Assembly: GCA_022009855.1 (NCBI GenBank)
Contig: CP091727.1
Coordinates: forward strand, 1,612,001 to 1,676,000
DNA: 64,000 nucleotides
DNA from: Lentisphaeria bacterium
GTDB lineage: Bacteria; Verrucomicrobiota; Lentisphaeria; Victivallales; Victivallaceae
Reading direction: 5' to 3'
In this document: one piece after another, positions 19,631 to 27,900 of the stretch
Numbering within the stretch: the stretch's first letter is position 1
How the letters are laid out: every line of letters starts with the position of its first letter
Translations under genes and position numbers: made by a program
The notes under the pieces: model-generated
Seen by the model: only the letters and a program-made list of their open reading frames with translations
What the model was told of the DNA's origin: nothing
Databases searched by the model: none

Positions 19631-19985
19631 GTTTAATGGGACTACCCATGCCGGAGAGGTCAAAAGTCACATTGTTCTCTGCCTCGCCATCGCCGCCCTC
19701 GCCAAGAATGCGAAGTGTGCGAGCACGAAAAACCAGCGTCCCTTCTGCGCCGAAAGCGCGAAGTACGACATGCGGGTTTTCCTCCTCCGCCTCGGACTGA
19801 TCGGTCCGGAATTTAAAAACGTCCGCATGCACCTCCTCAAGCACCTGCCGGGGAACAGCGCATGGAAAAACGGCCGCCCCGAAGGACGGTAAAGCAAAAC
19901 CACGGACCGGGGAAACCCGGTCCGATAAAAAGTAGCATAGCTTGCAGAAGATGCAAGCGGTTCTTTGAAAATAAAGCTGAATTAT

Positions 19986-20239
19986 AATTGCGGTTTTGAC
20001 CGGAGCATGACTTGACTTGTTATGCAAGTCTCCGTTGAGGTCAAATCCGGCAAAATCGCAATTATTTTTTGACCCATCGGCAACCGGAGAGCATATAAAA
20101 TTATGCCAATGGTCGCAAAGTTTGGGGGCAACATTCGATTTTATGAGTCGACCCGAACCCCGCTGGAGGCAATAAAAACTGACTCGCGCCACAAGGCCGC
20201 AACTTCGCGAATGTCGGCGCACAAAAAAGGAGCGCAAAC
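19986..20239 (+). ncRNA. Structured RNA family, copy 1
   Basis: About 250 bases shared with 21546-21798. An outer stem pairs AATTGCG and TTTTG (19986-19998) with CAAAA and CGCAATT (20051-20063). Inside it TTTGACC (19995-20001) / GGTCAAA (20039-20045), GGAG/CTCC and GACTTG (20014-20019) / CAAGTC (20025-20030) stack into a hairpin. In copy 2 the last stem is GACTGG/CCAGTC, a compensatory change. A second domain pairs GAGTC (20145-20149) with GACTC (20181-20185) and ACATTCG with CGAATGT. It ends at the ribosome site of the gene at 20241. No known RNA class is recognised. Confidence 0.65.
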
Positions 20240-20240
20240 C

Positions 20241-20594
20241 ATGAAAATCCGAATTTACGAAACAGACTTTGAAGGCAATCCCGTCGAATGCACCGGGGAA
20301 TATTTTTCCGGGAAGACAGCCTTGGATATCGTCAATGCTATGAAAATGAATCCCTTTCAGGCAAGCCTGACTCCGCTGGACTTCATGCGTCAGATACTCA
20401 AGTCTATCGGTCAGGAGAAGTTTCCGCTTCCTAAAGATACCGAATCTGCCGCTTTGTTTTTTATTCAGCGGCTGGCTGTTCTCGGATTCGCAAAGTTTGA
20501 AATTGACAAAGGTGAACTGGATACGGAACAAGCGGTTCAGTCTGAGCATGGCACAGAGGACAAGTCCAGTGAAAAAGCAGAAATACTTGAATAA
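20241..20594 (+). CDS. Hypothetical acidic protein, 117 aa, downstream of structured RNA
   Basis: No family recognised. Residues 1-30 form strands (MKIRIYETDFEGNPVECTGE); a helical middle follows, then FFIQRLAVLGFAKFEIDKGE and an acidic tail. AAGGAGCG is placed eight bases before the ATG and lies at the 3' end of the structured RNA, which may therefore control its translation. A deleted paralogue with the same RNA in front sits at 21800. Confidence 0.6.
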   Translation: MKIRIYETDFEGNPVECTGEYFSGKTALDIVNAMKMNPFQASLTPLDFMRQILKSIGQEKFPLPKDTESAALFFIQRLAVLGFAKFEIDKGELDTEQAVQSEHGTEDKSSEKAEILE

Positions 20595-20619
20595 TATAGT
20601 TGGATATATCCGGCATAAT

Positions 20620-20684
20620 TTACTGGCTATCAATGTAATAAATGGCATTGTATGCACTGTCGGCAGGCGGTGCGGATGCCGCCT
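20620..20684 (+). promoter_or_regulatory. Leader motif C with 5' hairpin
   Basis: Third leader copy: CTGGCTATCAATGTAA then TGGCATTGTATGCACTGT (20643-20660). It is followed by a hairpin AGGCGG (20665-20670) / CCGCCT (20679-20684) whose pairs differ from copy A but still match. It precedes the ATG at 20714. Confidence 0.6.
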
Positions 20685-20713
20685 CGGAAACAGCAATTTT
20701 TAAGGAGATTGTC

Positions 20714-21201
20714 ATGATTGTCATACCATCAAAAACAGGGATTGGGGATTTTACGGTACTACCCGGCGGAATCGCAATTTTTCCGTCAGGAAAGAGTGGG
20801 CAAACGCTTTTCAATGGGTGGCCAAGGCCGTTCCATGCTGGTCGCCGGAACACATTCGGGATTTCCTCGACAGTCGATGCGGACGCCATCTCGCCGATGA
20901 AGCATGTGAATGTGGCGGTATCGCCAATGTCAATCCGGAACGGTGGATGAACGAATTTCTCGGTTTCGGAGACGAAAATGATCTAGGTCAGCTGATGGCG
21001 GCTTTCCGTTGCAAAGTGTATGCACAGAAAGCTCTGAAGGAGGCAGAAATAAATCTGCGGAAAGCAGAGAATTTTCTGAATGAATTTCTCACCAATTTGC
21101 CGAAAGCAAACTCCGGATGTGCATATGACAACGGCATGATAGAATATGCCAACGGCAAACTGGAAATGATAAAAAGTATATTTCAGAGAATAACAACTTG
21201 A
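20714..21201 (+). CDS. Hypothetical protein, ~162 aa (one frameshift)
   Basis: Frames join near 20790 if one A is added after GGA, giving SGKEWANAFQWVAKAVPCWSP. The protein has a strand-rich N-terminus (MIVIPSKTGIGDFTVLPGG), a Cys pair (CECGG) around residue 75 and a long C-terminal helix with many Lys/Glu. Not recognised. AAGGAG precedes the start; leader motif C is upstream. Confidence 0.5.
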
Positions 21202-21252
21202 GCCTGGGGCTGAGCATAACTCATGCCCCGGGCCGCAACGGGAAAAAAGTTT

Positions 21253-21541
21253 ATGAAAGTCTTATACGATTTTTTGAAGCAACCTCCAGGTCTTGATTGG
21301 TTCTCATTGCCGGGACGACCGACAGAAAACGAAACACGTCTCTTGTGTGATTCAAGGCGATGCGCAGGCAATTCTGAACAATCGGATCACGGCATTTGAA
21401 TTTGCCGATCAAGCGGCTCTTGACAGTGCCGAAGAAGCATTGACCGATTGTACAAAACAGGCTCGGGAATTAGGATATACTTTTTTTATCGAAGAGGATA
21501 TTACCGGTCATCGCAGGGATCGGGCTTATATTGCAAAATAG
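21253..21541 (+). CDS. Hypothetical protein, ~96 aa (probable frameshift)
   Basis: An ATG frame (MKVLYDFLKQPP) runs into a second frame that ends ALTDCTKQARELGYTFFIEED. One base must be removed between 21290 and 21330 to join them, but I could not locate the run with certainty. The second frame could also start alone at a TTG (21293). Family unknown. It lies between leader-C gene and the second structured RNA. Confidence 0.35.
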
Positions 21542-21545
21542 GATT

Positions 21546-21798
21546 TCTTTGCGGTTTTGACCGGAGCATGACTTGACTGGAATATCCAGTCTCCGTTGAG
21601 GTCAAATCCGGCAAAATCGCAATTATTTTTTGACCCATCGGCAACCGGAGAGCATAAAAAAAATGCCGTGTGTCGCAAAGTTTGGGGGCAACGTTCGATT
21701 TTATGAGTCGACCCGAACCCCGCTGGAGGCAGTAAAACTGACTCGCGCCACAAGGCCGCAACTCTGCGAATGTCGGCGCACAAAAGAGGAGCATAATC
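21546..21798 (+). ncRNA. Structured RNA family, copy 2
   Basis: Second near-full copy of the RNA at 19986. The apical stem reads GACTGG (21575-21580) / CCAGTC (21586-21591) instead of GACTTG/CAAGTC, so one base pair changed on both sides. The 3' domain differs from copy 1 by a few substitutions and a one-base A-run difference. It ends in GAGGAG before the ATG at 21800. Confidence 0.65.
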
Positions 21799-21799
21799 T

Positions 21800-21944
21800 A
21801 TGAAAATCCGAACTCCTGTTTCTTCAGCGTCTTACAACCATGGGATACGCCACGTTTGAACTTGAAGCGAACGTAATCAGTACAGAACAGCCCGTTTCGC
21901 CTGTAACGCAGATTCCTGAAAAGCAAGTCAAGTCTCAAAAATAA
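21800..21944 (+). pseudogene. Deleted paralogue of the 20241 gene
   Basis: The first four codons equal those of the 20241 gene (MKIR). After that the sequence jumps to the equivalent of its C-terminal third: LFLQRLTTMGYATFELEAN aligns with FFIQRLAVLGFAKFEIDKG. About 70 internal codons are missing and the frame shifts at the join. The upstream RNA is kept, so RNA plus gene duplicated as a unit and this copy then lost its middle. Confidence 0.6.
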
Positions 21945-21970
21945 ATCTGCAATATATGTTTGGTTATTAA

Positions 21971-22020
21971 CGAGTTGCGGCTGGATATAACAACAATCCA
22001 TGGCATTGTATGCCACACGA
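21971..22020 (+). promoter_or_regulatory. Leader motif D
   Basis: Fourth leader copy: CTGGATATAACAACAATCCA then TGGCATTGTATGC (22001-22013). It lacks the GC-rich hairpin of copies A-C. It precedes the DUF3846 gene at 22061. Confidence 0.55.
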
Positions 22021-22060
22021 ACGGAGCATGAGGCTTCGATCGGAAACCGGAGAGTTTTTA

Positions 22061-22489
22061 ATGAGAGCAATTTTCATCAACGCCGTCGACCGGAAGGTCG
22101 AAGAAATCCAAATCGAAAACGAGCTTCATGCATTTTATGAGCGCATCGGATGCGACATGATCCAGTGCCTCGATGTCGGGGAGAGTCACCTGCTGGTCTG
22201 CGATGAGGAGGGCCGCCTCCGGAACTGGAAGGTCGGATTCCGGTGGCCCGGATCCGAAGGAATCGCCGGGAATGCCCTGCTGGTTTGCGTGGACGAAAAC
22301 GACGATTTCACCGATGCACGAGTTCCGAAAAGGTTGATCGAGCGCGACATCAAATTCCTCGACCTGGAAAAGGCGCCGCTCCCGCCGCCCGCCTTCGGAT
22401 GCGCTTTTATCCCGGATTTAACTCCGGAAAACATCGAGGCGGCAAGGGCGGAAGCCATGCTCGATCTCTTACGCAAGCGCGGATGCTGA
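22061..22489 (+). CDS. DUF3846 family protein
   Basis: 142 aa, intact. The N-terminus MRAIFINAVDRKVEEIQIEN and the sequence MIQCLDVGESHLLVCDEEG fit DUF3846, small proteins common in phages and conjugative islands; biochemical role unknown. GGAGAG precedes the ATG. A hydrophobic/proline-rich C-terminal part (PLPPPAFGCAFIPDL) leads to a terminal helix. Driven by leader motif D by position. Confidence 0.7.
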   Translation: MRAIFINAVDRKVEEIQIENELHAFYERIGCDMIQCLDVGESHLLVCDEEGRLRNWKVGFRWPGSEGIAGNALLVCVDENDDFTDARVPKRLIERDIKFLDLEKAPLPPPAFGCAFIPDLTPENIEAARAEAMLDLLRKRGC

Positions 22490-22635
22490 ACATCGGAAAG
22501 CCGGGGGCTTCCGCTCCCGGCGATTTTAACAGGAAAATCTCACTTTCTTCCGGAAAAAATCGCAGAATGAACTGGATATTCCGAAAAGTCATGCAAATAT
22601 ACGCACATGGAAAAAATCGCAGGAAAGGAACTGAA

Positions 22636-23067
22636 ATGAACGGGTTATACGCATATTTCGCATACGGAAGCAACCTGCTGCCGGAAAGGTTGTTTCAGCG
22701 TTGCCCGACTGCGGTTCCTTATGCTCCGGCGATTCTGCCGAACTACCGTCTGACCGAACGGCTTTATGCCGATGTCGACTATGCACCGGGAGAACAAGTT
22801 CACGGGTTTGTATATCTTCTCCGGGCGCATGACGTGGCGCGTCTTGACCGCTACGAGGGATATCCGCAGATTTACCGCCGTTACACCGTGGATGTGATCC
22901 TCGACGACGGCACGGAACTGCCCGCGCTGATTTACGAGATGACTCCGAAAACCAAGGAAATCCGCAACGGATTGCCCTATCCGGAAGAGTATCGGAAGAT
23001 CTGCCGCGAGGGAGCGAATTTTCATAGAATCAAAAATCACTTTATCAGAAAAAGGAGGCGCAAATGA
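22636..23067 (+). CDS. Gamma-glutamylcyclotransferase-like protein 1
   Basis: 143 aa. The GGCT fold signature is present: AYGSNLLPERL (substrate-binding loop) near residue 8 and LDRYEGYP, whose Glu is the catalytic base, near residue 75. The family cleaves gamma-glutamyl amides releasing 5-oxoproline, or acts on related amides. AAAGGAA lies before the ATG. Its stop overlaps the start of a second GGCT gene (ATGA), so the two are co-translated. Together with the split amidoligase upstream this suggests a make-and-break pair for an amide-linked compound. Confidence 0.8.
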   Translation: MNGLYAYFAYGSNLLPERLFQRCPTAVPYAPAILPNYRLTERLYADVDYAPGEQVHGFVYLLRAHDVARLDRYEGYPQIYRRYTVDVILDDGTELPALIYEMTPKTKEIRNGLPYPEEYRKICREGANFHRIKNHFIRKRRRK

Positions 23068-23432
23068 AAAATGAAACTGTCCTGATCGCCGCATACGGCA
23101 CACTCCGTTCCGGCGAACGGAATGAACGTTTCTGCCGGAATGCCATTTCCCGCAGAAGTGCAACAATTTCCGGAACGCTCTATGACACGGGGTGGGGATT
23201 CCCGGCATTTGTCCCGAAAGGGAAAACAAAGGTCGCTGTCGAGCTGATTGAGATCCCGATTCGGGACTGGGCGGATGTCGACCGTCTGGAGGGATATCCC
23301 CGCCTCTACGATCGTATTCTGACGGATTTCCTCCTGCCGGACGGTTCGACTGTTCAGGCATGGATCTACACCATGAACCATCTGCCGGAGCAGGCAGAAG
23401 TCATCCCCTCCGGCGACTGGAAAGCGAGGTGA
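23064..23432 (+). CDS. Gamma-glutamylcyclotransferase-like protein 2
   Basis: 122 aa. AAYGTLRSGERN at residues 9-20 and DRLEGYPRLYDRI (catalytic Glu) near residue 74 define the AIG2/GGCT fold. Shorter than copy 1 and only distantly similar to it, so not a recent duplicate. GGAGG precedes the start inside the first gene's end. The two may form a heteromer or process different substrates; that is inference. Confidence 0.8.
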   Translation: MKNETVLIAAYGTLRSGERNERFCRNAISRRSATISGTLYDTGWGFPAFVPKGKTKVAVELIEIPIRDWADVDRLEGYPRLYDRILTDFLLPDGSTVQAWIYTMNHLPEQAEVIPSGDWKAR

Positions 23433-23435
23433 ATT

Positions 23436-23645
23436 ATGGAAAAGACCGTATTGATAGAGCAGACCGCAAAGAAAATCAAACTTGCCGAACTGATCGTGCT
23501 GGTATGCTTGTTCGGAAGCATCGCCGCCGGGCTCGGGCTGATGTATCTCTGGTTTCCTCTCGGTATCGCAATGTTCTGCATTGCCGGAGTTGCCTTCCTT
23601 GCATTCTGCTATGTCCGTGTCTGGCGGTGGTGGGTGAACGGGTAA
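23436..23645 (+). CDS. Small membrane protein, 69 aa
   Basis: Two hydrophobic segments (residues about 18-40 and 43-62) after a basic amphipathic N-terminus; C-terminal RVWRWWVNG. It starts three bases after the second GGCT stop and is the last gene of that operon. No family recognised. Confidence 0.55.
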   Translation: MEKTVLIEQTAKKIKLAELIVLVCLFGSIAAGLGLMYLWFPLGIAMFCIAGVAFLAFCYVRVWRWWVNG

Positions 23646-23707
23646 CTCAAATGCTTGATTTTCAAATTTAATGGAGTATATTGAAGAGGGACAGGAGACA
23701 CCATATT

Positions 23708-25272
23708 ATGAAGAATATCACAAGCAGTGTTTATACATTTGAAGATATCGTTAAGGACGATTTTCTTTATGTGGATAAGACGGAATTCATTTGGAATCTG
23801 ATCCGTCAGGGGAAAAGCCATGTATTTTCTCTCCCGTCCTCGCCGCTTCGGGAAGTCATTGACTGTTTCCACGCTCAAGGCCGTATTCCAGGGAAAAAAA
23901 GAACTGTTCAAGGGGCTGGCTATTTATGACAAGCCTTATGACTGGAAGCAGTATCCCGTCATACATCTGGATATGGGGAATTGTCAGGCAAAAAATTCAG
24001 AGGAGTTGAAACTGCATTTTGTACGTCTTCTGGAAAATCAATGTGCGGAGCATCAAGTCAATGTAAAGATCCAAAAGGAAGCGCTTGCAGCTTCGTTTGA
24101 AGATTTTATTGATGCCGTTGCAGCAAAAAATCAGGTTGTCATTCTTCTTGACGAATATGACAAACCCATCTTGAATACTTTGGCCACCCCGGAGGCCACG
24201 GCGTGCCGAGATGTATTAAAGGGATTCTATTCTTCCATCAAAAAATGTGAAAGCAAGGAACGTTTTGTATTCGTTACCGGCGTGACGAAATTCTGCCACG
24301 TATCGTTGTTTTCCGATCTCAACAACCTGACCGACATTACGATGAACCGTGATTACGCCACGATGTTCGGTTACACTCAGGAGGAATTCGAAACTTACTT
24401 TGCCGATCGCATTGATTCAGCCTGTACGCAGCTGAATATGCCATGTGAAGAGCTCCTCCCGGAAATCAAACAATGGTATGACGGATTTCGATTTCATGCG
24501 AAGGCAGAGTCTGTTTACAATCCAGTTTCATTAGCTCAGTTTTTCATGAACGATGCCGAATTCAACAACTACTGGTTTTCCACGGGAACACCATCGTTTC
24601 TGGTGGAACTGACCAAAAAAGCGGATTTCAACTTTGAAAAGACGCTGAGCGAACCTGTCATGGGACTGGCATTCAATGCGTTTGAAATAGACAAAATTGA
24701 TCCGCTGGCTCTTTTTGCTGCAGACCGGATACTTGACCATAAAGAGTTCATTTGTTGATCTCGGAGAAACACTGTATTATCTTGATTTCCCCAACCGTGA
24801 AGTCAAGAACGCATTTGAGACCTATCTGATCAGCGATTATGCTTCCATCCCGCAGGAAACAGTCGGCGCAAACGTATTCAAGATGGTCAAGGCGATCAAA
24901 GCTCGCGACATCAATCTGTTCATGGAACTGCTGAAAACATTCTTTGCCGCAGTGCAGTATGATGTCGCAACAGACACGGAAGGACGTTTCCAGCTGCTGT
25001 TCTACTCTGTGTTCCTCTTGATCGGAGTAAGAATAGAAGCGGAATCCCGCACGAACAACGGACGCATTGATGCAGTAATCTGCGACGGAGATCATGTTTA
25101 CATTTTTGAGTTCAAAATCAACCAGACCGCCGAAATCGCGCTTGACCAGATTCGAGAAAAGGAATATTTCCGGAAATATCAGCACTCCGGCAGGAAGATC
25201 ATCCTGACAGGAGCAAACTTCGATACTGTCTCACGCCAGATCACCGAATGGAAAAGTGAAACCGTGGGCTGA
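23708..25272 (+). CDS. AAA-ATPase-like/DUF1703 PD-(D/E)XK protein (two frameshifts)
   Basis: Joined frames give ~520 aa. The N-terminus (FEDIVKDDFLYVDKTEFIW) and P-loop SRPRRFGKSLTVSTLKA, then VILLDEYDKP (Walker B), FVFVTGVTKFCHVSLFSDLNNL and YGF-type motifs match the AAA-ATPase-like family. The C-terminal DUF1703 nuclease-like core has GRIDAVICDGDHVYIFEFK (D-x-E-x-K). Such proteins are abundant in anaerobe genomes and of unknown role, probably mobile-element or defence related. Shifts lie near 23815 and 24720. GGAG precedes the start. Confidence 0.75.
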
Positions 25273-25484
25273 GATCTACTTCTTCTGGGATGACGACACC
25301 AATCAGGTCGTGCCCGGCTGGCTCCCGTTCCGCCTCAGTAGTTGGATCAGCGAACTTCCTTACTGTTTTCCTTGGGGTCTGTTTGCTATGATGAGGTGGA
25401 GGATATGGTGCCGGGTATATGCCCAGTGAGCCCCATGGTGAGGAGGAAGAGGGATTTTTTTGAGTGGGAATTTACCAAAAGATG
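25273..25484. other. Gene-poor stretch, decayed coding traces
   Basis: A plus-strand frame (FFWDDDTNQVVPGWLP ...) is open to 25434 but has no start and no recognised family. It looks like the tail of a lost gene. No promoter or terminal repeat of the following IS66 was found here. Confidence 0.3.
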
Positions 25485-25520
25485 AATGCCGTCGGGCTAT
25501 GATGACCGCCCGACGGCATT
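25485..25520 (-). terminator. Hairpin shared with 49000-49035
   Basis: AATGCCGTCGGGC (25485-25497) pairs with GCCCGACGGCATT (25508-25520), a 13-bp stem. It lies after the tnpC stop and before flanking bases CTCTTCATAAT that are also conserved at the second site. At 49000 one pair is T-A instead of G-C. Confidence 0.55.
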
Positions 25521-25546
25521 CCCTCTTCATAATAATGAGCCCGAGC

Positions 25547-27032
25547 TCATTGACTACTTTGTTTCGCCCCTGGGATCAGCGAATCAATCTGCCCTGCCGG
25601 AGTAGAATTCAAACGAGGCAGAACGTCTTCGAGCCACTTGCGAAAGCAGATACGGTTCGCTTTGCATGTCGCAGCGAACGAATACAGAATAGCGAGACGC
25701 TGCCCTCCGGCTTCACTGCCGGCAAAGAGGCAATTCTTTCGGATGATCGCAATTCCCCGGTTGAGCCGTTCGGCCGGATTGTTGTCGATGTTTAACCGGG
25801 CATCTTTCAGGAATTTCTTGAGTTCTTCTTCAATGTTCAACGCATAAGAGACGGCTTGAGCGACCGGAGATGACGGACGTTCCGACTCTTTGAGAGCTCG
25901 GCACTGTTCAAAAAAAATCCCGGACGAACTTCTGTGATTGCCGGCGTGCCTCCTTGCGCGCATGAAAGAGAGCGGTATCCGTTCCCTTTTTTTCTGCCCG
26001 CTCTTTTGCCACACGCTCAATCCGGTACAGGGCTTGTATCAGTTTCAGCGGAGCCTCTGCTTTCGTATATCCTCTTTCAACAGCTTGCAGAAAACGTCTG
26101 CGGACATGAGCCCAGCAACAGGCAACCTCGCAGTCCAGTTTTTCATAGGCCACGTAAGAGTCTCTGATGATTGTTCGGAGTAATCTCCGAGCAGACTTTC
26201 TGCAACATCCGGGACCGGGACGGCGAAAAGTGATAAGCTGTCATCGGCGGACCGACTCCCGTCAATCGGCACCACAAATACGCTTGCTTACACTTCTTTG
26301 CTCCCTTGGCCATCAATTTGATGAATGTTTCGTCCGCATGGAGGATATCGCATTGCATAATCCGGTCGACCATCCGCTCATAAAGGGGCTGCAAAGCGTC
26401 TGCCGTACGTTTGTAGAGATCTTCCAGCGTAGACGGAGCCACCGGAAGTCTCTCGTTGCCGAACATCCGCGCCTGACGTTCCAGGGGGATGGCATTCTCC
26501 ACTTTATCCGCAACAACTTTGGCAATGAAAGAGGCGTCATAACGGGTTCTGCCGCTGACTGAATCAAACACATCCCCGGGGCGGGAGCCGTAACAACACC
26601 GCGCAGCGTGTCCGAGGGATCGGCATATTTGGCGCGTTTGAAATGAATCACATACAACCCGGTTCGATAAGCGATCCGCTCGCTTTCATCATAACCGATC
26701 AGAATCATTCCCAGACGCTCTTCTTCTGGAACATCGATCACGCGTTCTTCCCGCGGCAGGTCGGCGGGAATCTCGGAAAGCGCATTCGCTTGACGGACTT
26801 TCCGTTCATGTTCGGCTACCGTAGCCGTAGGGACTTCTTTCGGGGATTCAGGTGACATCTCTTCGGGAAAAAGCGAGGGCGTGTCATCCCGGGGAATATA
26901 ATGTTCCGTTTTGGAACCGAACAACTGCCGTCTGAACCACGCCAGCTCATTGCTGAGCTTTTCAACTTCCTCAGCCAGATCTCGGATAGCGACTCGCGCC
27001 TCTGCCAATGTTGTAACTTCCGGTAATATCAT
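25547..27032 (-). CDS. tnpC: IS66 transposase TnpC (about three frameshifts)
   Basis: Four overlapping frames make one ~495-residue IS66 DDE transposase. An N-terminal leucine-zipper-like helix (AEEVEKLSNELAWFRRQLFG SK) is followed by CDILHADETFIK (first catalytic Asp), AYLWCRL, a middle GDYS ... DSYVAYEKL (second Asp), CCWAHVRRRF and DNNPAERLNRGIAIIRKN with the catalytic Glu. Corrected frames read smoothly, so the breaks may be consensus errors. Required for transposition with TnpA/TnpB. Confidence 0.8.
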
Positions 27033-27073
27033 AATGAAAATATACCGGAAACTTCCTCAAGTTTCAAGCTCTG

Positions 27074-27415
27074 TCAAGACTTTTTCGAGTATCTTTTGTA
27101 ATAACGCTGCGGTTTGATCCCTGACAAGATCGCTGCAAGCTCTCGACAGGTCAATTCGATCCGGCCATCAACGGATTGAGGAATATGAAAGCCTCCCTGC
27201 TCAAGTCGTTTCATCCAGATCACAAAACCGCCGTCCTCCCATTGCAGTAACTTCACCAGCTTTTTATTCCGGCTGAAGAAGGCGAACACATGACCTGATT
27301 CCGGATCCTGCTTGATATACTCTTCCACCGCCCCTGCGAGACCGTCGAACGATTTTCGCAGGTTTATCGGAGTTGGGCAGTAGTAGATCTTTACCGAGCC
27401 GCTGATGCCGAACAT
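27074..27415 (-). CDS. tnpB: IS66 Orf2 (TnpB)
   Basis: 113 aa with the IS66 Orf2 signature: KIYYCPTPINLRKSFDGLAG at the N-terminus and VFAFFSRNKKLVKLLQWEDGG in the middle. Overlaps tnpA by 25 bases and precedes tnpC by 41. Accessory protein of IS66 transposition; intact. Confidence 0.85.
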   Translation of the reverse strand: MFGISGSVKIYYCPTPINLRKSFDGLAGAVEEYIKQDPESGHVFAFFSRNKKLVKLLQWEDGGFVIWMKRLEQGGFHIPQSVDGRIELTCRELAAILSGIKPQRYYKRYSKKS

Positions 27416-27735
27416 GACCGTGCCTTGAGTAGATTCAACACTTCGGACAGTGTAGTGCCATCGAAACCTTTCTCGATTGCGATTTCTATGCCGTCAACCA
27501 GCAACCGAATCCCGGAACCATTCCTTGCATCTGTCTGCAATGGTTTGACCTCTACCAGCTCCAGCGATTCAGGGTCGCTCGCATCATCCTGGCGTGCCTT
27601 TTGCAACACTCGGATCCAGCGGCGAGTACTTTCGTAAGGAAGTTCCTTCAGTTCGCTGTATTCTTGAATCGTCAGACCGCTGTCCCAATATTCGGACAGT
27701 TGCGCCTCCCAATAATCTCGTCCTTCGCGTCCCAT
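27391..27735 (-). CDS. tnpA: IS66 TnpA
   Basis: 114 aa small DNA-binding accessory protein: a helical N-terminus (YWEAQLSEYWDSGLTIQEYS) and a C-terminal IRLLVDGIEIAIEKGFDG, as in IS66 TnpA. First gene of the element, directly inside the right border. Intact. Confidence 0.8.
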   Translation of the reverse strand: MGREGRDYWEAQLSEYWDSGLTIQEYSELKELPYESTRRWIRVLQKARQDDASDPESLELVEVKPLQTDARNGSGIRLLVDGIEIAIEKGFDGTTLSEVLNLLKARSCSASAAR

Positions 27736-27900
27736 GCCGTTCTCCCATTATTACGGTTTGTGGAAGAACATACCACACTGTCTGACTCAAATCCAGATGG
27801 GGCTGGCTGGGCGCTTACGGTGCCGGAGGCGTCGTTGCCGCCGGCACATTCTCCCGATACTTGTCTCCTGATTCTCCCGCTATGCCCGGCGCATTTCGTA

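Larger units (their letters stand above)
15457..19892 (+). pseudogene. Amidoligase-family enzyme, split by a RIT element
   Basis: The gene runs 15457-16091 and resumes at 19631-19892; removing 16092-19630 gives 897 bases, an exact in-frame ORF of 298 aa. The join reads TVEVRAFNGTTHAGEVKSH, a perfect fit to the family. Motifs of the amidoligase (COOH-NH2 ligase) family are present: FGTELEY near residue 12, SAEVVTPI near 75, HVHIGV near 110 and the R-x-F-N-G-T near the insertion. The family forms amide or peptide bonds using ATP. Two GGCT-like genes lie 3 kb downstream, a known partner class. The insertion separates the last ~87 residues, so the enzyme should be inactive unless the element excises precisely. 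Confidence 0.85.
25547..27818 (-). mobile_element. IS66-family element
   Basis: Contains tnpA, tnpB and tnpC in the standard order on the minus strand. The right border GGGCGCTTAC (to 27818) fits the family's GTAAGCGC-type terminus. I could not find the matching left end below 25547, so that side may be truncated or diverged. Confidence 0.75.

Noticed and set aside
20103..20240. Extended open frame through the structured RNA into the 20241 gene
   Set aside because: The second copy breaks this frame and stops just before its ATG, and base pairing rather than codons is conserved; the ribosome site fits the downstream ATG.
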